In this document: piece by piece, positions 33,720-40,116 of the stretch
Numbering within the stretch: the stretch's first letter is position 1
Layout: the number at the start of each line of letters is the position of its first letter
Source: Desulfamplus sp.
GTDB taxonomy: Bacteria; Desulfobacterota; Desulfobacteria; Desulfobacterales; Desulfobacteraceae
Direction: 5' to 3'
Assembly: GCA_015232465.1 (NCBI GenBank)
Contig: JADFZO010000021.1
Span: 1-40,116, forward strand
DNA length: 40,116 bases
Made by a program: the position numbers and the translations under genes
Notes under the pieces: generated by a model
Seen by the model: the letters and a program-made list of their open reading frames with translations, nothing else
Database searches by the model: none
What the model was told of the DNA's origin: nothing

Positions 33720-34937
33720 ATGAACTATAACACCCTGAATTTCAACCCTAACCAGATAAAGACGCCATGTTTTGTTGTTGATGAGTTTTTTCTTCAAAAA
33801 AATCTTGATATACTTGCCTCTGTAAAAGAGGCTACTGGCTGCAAGATTTTGCTCGCCTTAAAGTGCTTTTCAATGTTCAGGGTATTTCCACTTATAAGCC
33901 AATATTTAGATGGAGTCTGTGCAAGCTCTCCACACGAGGCACGACTTGGACATGAAGAGTTTAAAAAAGAGGTTCACACATTTGCTGCTGCATACTCTGA
34001 AAGTGATATTTTTGATCTGTGTGAGACTTCAGACCATCTAATATTTAACTCATTTAGTCAGCTTGAGAGATTCAAGGATTTGGTAAAAAAAAGGGCTAAA
34101 GAGCTAAATCGCCATATTGAGCTTGGGATACGCATAAATCCTGAACATTCAGAAGGTGCAACACCTATTTACGACCCATGTGCCCCTGGATCAAGGCTTG
34201 GGGTAAAATATGGTGATTTTATCAAAAAAGTTGAGCTTATTGATGAAATTTCAACTCTTCACTGGCACAACCTCTGCGAGCAAAATGCAGATTGCTTAGA
34301 GCGAACAATCAAGGCTGTTGAGTCTCAATTTGGCGAGTTTATCCCAAAAATGAGATATATCAACTTTGGAGGAGGGCACCACATCACAAGAGCTGACTAC
34401 GACATAAATCTACTTAAAAGGCTTATCAACGATTTTCAACAAAAGTGGGGAACTCAGGTCTATCTTGAGCCTGGGGAGGCTGTTGCATTAAATGCGGGCT
34501 TTTTTGTGGCAACTATTCTTGATATTAAAAACAAAGCCGATAACAATATAACTAAAGATAACATTGATATTGCAATTATGGACGGCTGCACTCCAGCCCA
34601 CATGCCTGATGTGCTTGAGATGCCATATCGCCCAAATATCATAAATTCAAGCACGCCTGATCAAACAAAATATAGCACCCTCACAAGCCAATATCTTTAT
34701 CGAATTGGCGGTCTATCTTGTCTTGCTGGCGATGTTGCTGGAGATTACCAATTTAATGAGCCTTTAAAAATTGGTGATAAAATTGTATTTACTGATATGG
34801 CAATATACTCAATGGTAAAAACCAATACATTTAATGGTGTTCAGCTTCCATCAATTGCTTTAGTAAAAAAAGATAGTAAAAAAGTTGAGATGGTTAAAGA
34901 ATTTAGTTACTCTGACTTTAAAAATAGATTATCATAA
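33720..34937 (+). CDS. nspC: Carboxy(nor)spermidine decarboxylase
   Basis: The 405-residue fold III PLP enzyme has the PLP lysine Lys48 in KILLALKCFSMF, FGGGHHITRADYD for phosphate binding, and LEPGEAVALNAG. The partner-subunit catalytic cysteine lies in MDGCTPAHMPDVLEMPYRP. It removes CO2 from carboxyspermidine or carboxynorspermidine to give the triamine. This is the S-adenosylmethionine-independent spermidine route common in many anaerobes and epsilon- and deltaproteobacteria. It lies 9 bases after the dehydrogenase; its own ribosome site is weak, which suggests coupling. Confidence 0.95.
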   Translation: MNYNTLNFNPNQIKTPCFVVDEFFLQKNLDILASVKEATGCKILLALKCFSMFRVFPLISQYLDGVCASSPHEARLGHEEFKKEVHTFAAAYSESDIFDLCETSDHLIFNSFSQLERFKDLVKKRAKELNRHIELGIRINPEHSEGATPIYDPCAPGSRLGVKYGDFIKKVELIDEISTLHWHNLCEQNADCLERTIKAVESQFGEFIPKMRYINFGGGHHITRADYDINLLKRLINDFQQKWGTQVYLEPGEAVALNAGFFVATILDIKNKADNNITKDNIDIAIMDGCTPAHMPDVLEMPYRPNIINSSTPDQTKYSTLTSQYLYRIGGLSCLAGDVAGDYQFNEPLKIGDKIVFTDMAIYSMVKTNTFNGVQLPSIALVKKDSKKVEMVKEFSYSDFKNRLS

Positions 34938-34970
34938 GTCAAATAGATTGAATTACCATCTAACTTTATG

Positions 34971-34983
34971 CTGCACAGTGCAG
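34971..34983. promoter_or_regulatory. Short palindrome before the calcium ATPase gene
   Basis: CTGCACAGTGCAG is a perfect 13-base palindrome with a single central base, 29 bases before the ATPase start at 35013. It is the most GC-rich point in an AT-rich spacer. It may be an operator or part of a weak hairpin. Confidence 0.35.
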
Positions 34984-35012
34984 TAGGAAATTAACCACTT
35001 AAAGAGGAAATA

Positions 35013-37763
35013 ATGGATAAAAAAATTTCAGGATTATCTTCGTCAGCAGCCCTTGAAGCTAAAAAAAATCATGGATCAAACCAATTGACAAAGCATGAAG
35101 TTGAGAGCTTTTGGGATAAATATAAGGGCAATTTTGATGACCCTATTATCAAAATACTTCTTATAGCCCTTACAATTAATGTAGTTTTTGTCTTTATTGG
35201 CAAAGCTCACTGGTATGAATCAGTTGGAATTGCGGTTGCGGTTTTGCTTGCAACGCTTGTTGGAACATGGTCTGAGCACAAAAACGAGGCAACATTTCAG
35301 CAGTTGCAAGAGGATGCATCAAAGATCAAATGTAAAGTCTTTAGAGATGGCAATATCTCTGAAATTGATATTGACGAGATTGTTGTTGGTGATTTTGTTC
35401 TGCTTCAATCTGGAGATAAAATTCCAGCTGATGGGATTATCTACAGTGGTGATATTAAAGTTGATCAGGCAACTTTAAATGGAGAGTCAGCAGAGGCAAA
35501 AAAACTCCCACCGCCGCAAAACTCCCCATATTACAAAGATGGCAAATTAATTGAGAGCTTTGATCCAAATTTTGATAAAGAGACCGATTTTCTTGATCAA
35601 AATAAACTATTTCGTGGAACTGTTGTCTGCTCTGGTGAGGCTGTGATGATGGTTAAACGGGTTGGCGATGCAAGTCAATACGGTAAATTGGCTCTTGAGA
35701 TGCAGGCAGAGGATAGAGAAAGCCCTCTAAAGCTTAAACTTAGCCATCTTGCTGACTCTATAAGTCTGTTTGGTTATATTGGTGGTGCTTTGATTGCTGT
35801 TGCTTTTATCTTTAAAAAGATTGTGTTGGAAAATGACTTTTCTATGTCAAAAATTATGGACTATGTTGTAATCTGGCAAAATCCTGCAAATGATATTGTT
35901 AATGCTGTAATTCTTGCTGTTATAATTATTGTTGTTGCTGTGCCTGAGGGGCTGCCAATGATGATTGCTATGGTGCTCTCTTTGAATATGAGAAAGATGC
36001 TAAATGACAATATTTTGGTAAGAAAACTTGTTGGAATTGAGACATCTGGCAGCCTTAACATTCTATTTTCAGATAAAACAGGTACAATCACAAAAGGGCA
36101 GCTTGAGGTTATAACATTTATAAACGGTGAAAATAGATCGTTTAACAAATTCCAAGATATTGTTCCAAATATTAAAAAGCTCCTCAACATATCAATCATG
36201 CAAAATACCAATGCTCTATTTTCTAATGAGGGTGGATCAACAAAAATTATTGGAGGCAATGCAACGGAGCGGGCATTAGTTGGCTTTATTAATCTTGATG
36301 AGAATGGCAAGCTCTCACAAAACGCTAACCTCTCTATTGACACTACGAGTAACTTTGAAAAGGTATTTTCTATCCCATTTAGCAGCGATAAAAAATACTC
36401 TGCAACTCAGATTAAAGGAGATTACAACTTAACCTTGATTAAGGGTGCGCCCGAAAAAATTATTGAAAAGTGCACAACATATTATGATGACAATGCAGAG
36501 GTAAAAGAGCTTACTAAATCTGATATAGAAGAGCTTGATAAAACAATGAATGAGCTTGCAGCAAGGGCAATAAGGGTTATAGCTATTGCAACTTCAAGTG
36601 AGCCACTTAAAGAGGATACCCCTTTAGATAAGATGACACTTTTGGGTATTGTTGGCATACGAGATGAGGTACGACAAGAGGCAATATCTGCCATAAAAGA
36701 GGTGCAAGGTGCTGGTATTCAGGTTGTTATGATAACAGGCGACAGACGAGAGACTGCCATTGCAATTGCAAAAGAGTCGGGATTGATTCAAAGCGACAAA
36801 GATATAATTTTAACTTCTGAGGAGCTTCAGACAATCTCTGATGATGAGCTGAAAAAAATCCTTCCAAAAGTTAGAGTGATTGCTCGTGCCCTGCCCACAG
36901 ATAAGAGCCGTTTGGTAAAGGTTGCTCAAGAGCTAAATCTTGTTGTTGGAATGACTGGCGATGGTGTAAATGATGCACCTGCACTTAAAAAATCTGATGT
37001 TGGATTTGCAATGGGTAGCGGAACTGAGGTTGCTAAAGAGGCTGGAGATATTGTTATTCTTGATGATAACTTTATCTCAATTGAAAAGGCTGTGCTCTAC
37101 GGACGCACAATTTTTAAGAGCATCAGAAAATTTATAATATTTCAATTATCAATTAATGTTAGTGCTGTTCTTATCTCATTTATAGGACCATTAATTGGTC
37201 TTGTGCAGCCCCTCACAATTACACAGATGCTCTGGGTGAATCTTGTTATGGATACACTTGCAGCACTTGCATTTGGAGGTGAGCCAGCTTTAAGACGATA
37301 CATGAATGAGTTGCCTAAACGCAGAGATGAAAAGATCGTATCTGATGATATGTGGAGTGCTATCTTGATGGGTGGCATATTTATATCTGGATTGAGTATA
37401 TTTTTCCTCACATCAGATTGGATAGCTGACTTTTTCAGATTTGGACCTGATGGCAAGCATGATATGTACTTATACACTGGATTCTTCTCATTCTTTGTCT
37501 TTATAAGCATATTGAACGGACTGAATGCAAGAACTGAGACCATGAACCTGTTTGAGCATATTACCAAAAATATGGGATTTGTGAAGGTTATGTCCTCTAT
37601 TTTATTAATACAGATTATAATGACATACATGGGCGGTGTAATATTAAGAACACACGGGCTTGTCTTTAAAGAGTGGTTGCTAATAATCGCGCTTGCACTC
37701 TTGATCATACCTCTTGATCTGTTGCGAAAATTTATCATGCACTCAATATTAAAAAAGAGTTGA
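35013..37763 (+). CDS. Cation P-type ATPase, probable Ca2+-transporting (PMCA-like)
   Basis: The 916-residue pump has the actuator motif LNGESAEAKKL (TGES-type), the phosphorylation site DKTGT with Asp354, KGAPEKI for nucleotide binding and MTGDGVNDAPALKKSDVGFAMG for the hinge. VVAVPEGLPMMIAMVLSLNMR is the helix 4 ion-site region, and MLWVNLVMDTLAALAFGGEPA covers helix 6. The VPEGLP and N-x-x-M-D residues indicate Ca2+ (type IIA/IIB). The overall pattern with NILVRKLVGIETSGS resembles plasma-membrane Ca2+-ATPases. It should export Ca2+ from the cytoplasm. No eukaryotic-type calmodulin tail is apparent. Confidence 0.93.
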   Translation: MDKKISGLSSSAALEAKKNHGSNQLTKHEVESFWDKYKGNFDDPIIKILLIALTINVVFVFIGKAHWYESVGIAVAVLLATLVGTWSEHKNEATFQQLQEDASKIKCKVFRDGNISEIDIDEIVVGDFVLLQSGDKIPADGIIYSGDIKVDQATLNGESAEAKKLPPPQNSPYYKDGKLIESFDPNFDKETDFLDQNKLFRGTVVCSGEAVMMVKRVGDASQYGKLALEMQAEDRESPLKLKLSHLADSISLFGYIGGALIAVAFIFKKIVLENDFSMSKIMDYVVIWQNPANDIVNAVILAVIIIVVAVPEGLPMMIAMVLSLNMRKMLNDNILVRKLVGIETSGSLNILFSDKTGTITKGQLEVITFINGENRSFNKFQDIVPNIKKLLNISIMQNTNALFSNEGGSTKIIGGNATERALVGFINLDENGKLSQNANLSIDTTSNFEKVFSIPFSSDKKYSATQIKGDYNLTLIKGAPEKIIEKCTTYYDDNAEVKELTKSDIEELDKTMNELAARAIRVIAIATSSEPLKEDTPLDKMTLLGIVGIRDEVRQEAISAIKEVQGAGIQVVMITGDRRETAIAIAKESGLIQSDKDIILTSEELQTISDDELKKILPKVRVIARALPTDKSRLVKVAQELNLVVGMTGDGVNDAPALKKSDVGFAMGSGTEVAKEAGDIVILDDNFISIEKAVLYGRTIFKSIRKFIIFQLSINVSAVLISFIGPLIGLVQPLTITQMLWVNLVMDTLAALAFGGEPALRRYMNELPKRRDEKIVSDDMWSAILMGGIFISGLSIFFLTSDWIADFFRFGPDGKHDMYLYTGFFSFFVFISILNGLNARTETMNLFEHITKNMGFVKVMSSILLIQIIMTYMGGVILRTHGLVFKEWLLIIALALLIIPLDLLRKFIMHSILKKS

Positions 37764-37810
37764 TGATAACTTAAATTTGATTTTTAAACAAAAATAAGGA
37801 TACAAATAAT

Positions 37811-39061
37811 ATGAAAGATGTTGTCATTGTCTCAGCTTGCAGAACCGCAATTGGTGCATTTGGTGGAAGTTTAAAAGATATGAATGGGGCTGCTATTGCA
37901 AGCGTTGTTATGAAAGAGGCTGTTCAAAGAGCTAAAATTGATCCAGCTATAATTGATGATATTAGATTTGGCTGCTGCATGGAGCATCACGACACATTAA
38001 ATACAACCCGTGTAGCTGCCCTTCTTGCTGGCATACCCAACGAAGTTCCAGCAGTTACAATAAATCGAGTCTGCATATCAGGCATGGAGGCTGTAATCTC
38101 TGGTATGGCAATGATTCAGGCTGGAATGGCTGATGTAATTCTTGCTGGCGGAGTTGAGCACATGTCAGGCGTTCCCTACACTGTTCCAAATGCACGTTGG
38201 GGGTGTCGCCTTCAAGATCAGGTGTTTGTAGATGCAATGATGCACTTTCTCCATTGTGGCTCGCATCTTATCCCATTTTCTGAAGATACGCCAGTCAATA
38301 CCAAAGAGGCTCCTGCAAGTATGTTGCTTGGCAAACCATATATAATGGGTCATACAGCAGAGTTTTTAGCACAATATCTAAATATCAGCCGTGAAGAGAT
38401 GGACGAAGTGGCATTAAGAAGCCACAACAACGCAGAGAGAGCCACAAATGATGGCTCTTTTAAAGATGAGATTGTCCCTGTATCTGTTCCAAGACGCAAA
38501 AAAGAGCCTCTTATTTTTGATAAAGATGAGCACTTCAGAGCTGGAATCACACTTGATCAGCTAAAAGAGCTTCCACCTGCATTTATCCCAAAAATTGGAA
38601 AAGTTACTGCTGGTAATGCAAGCGGAATCAATGATGGTGCATCTGCCATGATAATTATGTCTGCTGAGAAGGCAAAAGAGCTAAATCTCACTCCAATTGC
38701 ACGAATCAAAGCATCTGCACGGGGGGCATGCCACCCAACTATTATGGGAATATCGCCTGTGCCTGCTGTAAAAAATCTACTGAAAAACAGTAGCTTAAAA
38801 ATCAGCGACTTTAATCTAATAGAGGTTAATGAGGCGTTTGCAGCTCAATATCTTAGCTGCGAAAAAGAGCTTGGCTTAAACCGTGAGATAACCAATATTA
38901 ATGGCTCTGGAATTGGTCTTGGTCATCCGATTGGCTCAACTGGTTGCAGAATTATGGTTACTTTAATCCATGCTATGAAAAAACAAGGCAAAACTTTAGG
39001 GCTTGCTACTCTTTGCGGAGGGGGTGGGGTTGCTATGGCTGCTGCTATAGAGATGCTCTAA
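37811..39061 (+). CDS. Acetyl-CoA C-acetyltransferase (thiolase)
   Basis: The 416-residue thiolase has the nucleophile Cys88 in INRVCISGMEAV, His372 in GHPIGSTGCRI and the second catalytic Cys402 in LCGGGGVAM. VIVSACRTAIGAFGGSLKD at the N-terminus is typical of acetoacetyl-CoA thiolases. It joins or cleaves acetyl-CoA units, in fatty or aromatic acid breakdown or in butanoate-type metabolism. It is followed by a strong terminator and preceded by a 47-base spacer after the ATPase gene, so it may be monocistronic. Other beta-oxidation genes are not adjacent. Confidence 0.95.
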   Translation: MKDVVIVSACRTAIGAFGGSLKDMNGAAIASVVMKEAVQRAKIDPAIIDDIRFGCCMEHHDTLNTTRVAALLAGIPNEVPAVTINRVCISGMEAVISGMAMIQAGMADVILAGGVEHMSGVPYTVPNARWGCRLQDQVFVDAMMHFLHCGSHLIPFSEDTPVNTKEAPASMLLGKPYIMGHTAEFLAQYLNISREEMDEVALRSHNNAERATNDGSFKDEIVPVSVPRRKKEPLIFDKDEHFRAGITLDQLKELPPAFIPKIGKVTAGNASGINDGASAMIIMSAEKAKELNLTPIARIKASARGACHPTIMGISPVPAVKNLLKNSSLKISDFNLIEVNEAFAAQYLSCEKELGLNREITNINGSGIGLGHPIGSTGCRIMVTLIHAMKKQGKTLGLATLCGGGGVAMAAAIEML

Positions 39062-39087
39062 ATTAAAATATCTTTTAAAAAAAATTT

Positions 39088-39132
39088 TAGGGGCAAAAAA
39101 GCAAACAACAGCTTAATTGCCCCTATTTTTTT
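39088..39132 (+). terminator. Rho-independent terminator after the thiolase gene
   Basis: TAGGGGCAA (39088-39096) pairs with TTGCCCCTA (39117-39125), with an inner AAGC/GCTT stem, and is followed by seven T. Leftward use is also possible since A-rich sequence lies on the other side. Confidence 0.88.
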
Positions 39133-39153
39133 ATCTAAACTTTTCAGATAGCA

Positions 39154-39639
39154 CTAATCTTTAGGAAATATTCTTGATGCAAGCTCAATATCTTCAGGAG
39201 AAAATACAAACAGACATTTTCCACCTGACGATGATACAGAGCCATAAACATAATTTATATTAATACCCTCTTCCCCAAATTTTTTTGTAACCTCAAATAG
39301 CTTGCCAGGGTTATTATCAAGCTCAATTGCAATAAGCTCTTTTGTGTCAAAAAGATAGTTTTTCTCATTTAAAAGCTCTACTGCCCTGTCAGTATTATCA
39401 ACAAGCATTCTGATTAATGCAAATTCAGCAGAGTCTCTTCTTATTGAGCTGTAATTTGCTGATGATGCAATTCTTTTTAGAGATTTTCCCCTTGCCTCAA
39501 ATAGATTCTGAACATAGCTGGACGCATCTTGAATTGTAATAGCATCAATATTTACGCCTGATTCACCCATAAGCTGAGCAAGTTTAGCAAGCTCTCCTGG
39601 AACATTTTTTAGAAAAAGGGATATTTCTGTTCTAATCAT
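39154..39639 (-). CDS. Tandem ACT-domain protein
   Basis: The 161-residue protein consists of two ACT domains. The first starts ISLFLKNVPGELAKLAQLMGESGVNIDAITIQ. The second starts ELIAIELDNNPGKLFEVTKKFGEEGININYVYGS. The N/V-P-G-E/K-L turn in both is the ligand-binding signature for amino acids. There is no catalytic domain, so it is a stand-alone sensor or regulator. Genes of this kind commonly accompany indolepyruvate or 2-oxoacid ferredoxin oxidoreductase genes in anaerobes, as here. It lies 41 bases after the gamma-subunit gene in the same direction. Confidence 0.88.
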   Translation of the reverse strand: MIRTEISLFLKNVPGELAKLAQLMGESGVNIDAITIQDASSYVQNLFEARGKSLKRIASSANYSSIRRDSAEFALIRMLVDNTDRAVELLNEKNYLFDTKELIAIELDNNPGKLFEVTKKFGEEGININYVYGSVSSSGGKCLFVFSPEDIELASRIFPKD

Positions 39640-39680
39640 ATAATCCGCCTTTTTATTGTATCTAATAATTATCTGTTATT

Positions 39681-40116
39681 TTACGATTCTGCTGCAATCT
39701 TTAAACCTTCATCAAAAGCCTGCATATTAAGCGGAATCAGCTTTGCTTTAGAGGCAAATTCCTCTTCTACACACTTTCTCAAAATTTCAATATCAACCAT
39801 ACCGCTCTTAGCTGCAAAAGCACTAACAGCAATAATATTGGCACATTTTACACTTCCAAGAGCTACTGCTACTTCATTTGCTGGAACAATCAACTCTTGA
39901 ATATCACTTCTGCCACTTCTCACTGAAATTAAAGAGCTGTTGATAAGCACAACTCCATCTTTTTTTACAACAGGTGCAAATTTCTCAAGCGATGGTCTAT
40001 TCATAGCCACAAGATGAGCAGGATTCTTAATAATAGGCGAACCTATTAAGCGATCACTTACAACAACTGTGCAGTAGGCAGTTCCGCCCCTCATTTCAGG
40101 TCCATAAGATGGAATC
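39681..40116 (-). CDS. 2-oxoacid:ferredoxin oxidoreductase gamma subunit (partial)
   Basis: The frame runs off the right edge of the window, and the visible 145 codons begin IPSYGPEMRGGTAYC. The SYGPEMRGG motif and the following VVVSDRLIGSPIIKNPAHLVAMN are diagnostic of the gamma or POR_C-type subunit of pyruvate, 2-oxoglutarate or 2-oxoisovalerate:ferredoxin oxidoreductases. The complex oxidises 2-oxoacids to acyl-CoA with ferredoxin reduction in the cytoplasm. An internal Met at 40094 is not the start. Alpha and beta subunit genes would lie upstream, beyond the window. Indolepyruvate oxidoreductase beta is a possible alternative. Confidence 0.9.
   Translation of the reverse strand, partial: IPSYGPEMRGGTAYCTVVVSDRLIGSPIIKNPAHLVAMNRPSLEKFAPVVKKDGVVLINSSLISVRSGRSDIQELIVPANEVAVALGSVKCANIIAVSAFAAKSGMVDIEILRKCVEEEFASKAKLIPLNMQAFDEGLKIAAES

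Noticed and set aside
35861-36343. 160-codon leftward frame
   Set aside because: It is antisense to the same ATPase gene, with no ribosome site or family features.
37142-37738. 198-codon leftward frame
   Set aside because: It is antisense to the well-supported P-type ATPase gene and follows its codon pattern.
1-40116. CRISPR arrays, rRNA, tRNA genes and insertion sequences
   Set aside because: No regularly spaced repeats, cloverleaf-like sequences or transposase genes were noticed by eye. A covariance-model search would be needed to exclude small RNAs.

Overview
The window looks like chromosomal DNA from an AT-rich, anaerobic Gram-negative bacterium, most likely a Desulfobacterota (deltaproteobacterial) sulfate reducer or relative. 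The clues are a livG-livF-paaK operon, SelB (selenocysteine translation), a 2-oxoacid:ferredoxin oxidoreductase gamma subunit, spermidine synthesis through carboxyspermidine, and many large sensory proteins (kinase, MCP, class III cyclase). The lineage is inferred from gene content; no rRNA or tRNA gene was seen.

Region 1 (1-6.5 kb): a PrfH ribosome-rescue factor at the left edge, a frameshifted and truncated methyltransferase remnant ending in a strong terminator, then a leftward operon livG-livF-paaK-Nudix-exported protein. The facing gene at 5.6 kb is of unknown function. It is followed by a 480-base non-coding stretch with repeated TTCAAAATTTTGAA palindromes and a bidirectional terminator.

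Region 2 (6.5-23.2 kb): two leftward envelope genes (TPR and SH3) diverge from a long rightward run. The run holds NfeD-SPFH, a stand-alone amino-acid-type binding lipoprotein, a sensor kinase with a four-cysteine insert in its HAMP region, a receiver-STAS protein, an AT-richer SNF2 ATPase plus a partner with an XPB/Ssl2-N-like C-terminus, a TlpA-like thioredoxin, a GAF-TM-rhodanese protein lacking the catalytic Cys, a MauE/DoxX membrane protein, a 22-codon coupled micro-ORF and a DHH phosphoesterase. I read the binding protein, kinase, receiver-STAS, TlpA, rhodanese and MauE genes as one extracytoplasmic redox or thiol sensing module, with the SNF2 pair inserted in the middle. The SNF2 pair is the best candidate for an undescribed system.

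Region 3 (22-28 kb, leftward): a PAS-adenylate cyclase with a tandemly duplicated N-terminal segment, a 22-residue membrane micro-ORF, a membrane-anchored beta-carbonic anhydrase with an acidic tail, SelB, a 57-residue two-helix membrane protein and an EamA transporter.

Region 4 (28-39 kb, rightward): an MCP with tandem Cache-like domains, speA, carboxy(nor)spermidine dehydrogenase and decarboxylase (a spermidine route), a PMCA-like calcium P-type ATPase, and a thiolase with a clear terminator. The right edge has a leftward ACT-domain protein and a 2-oxoacid oxidoreductase gamma subunit running off the window.
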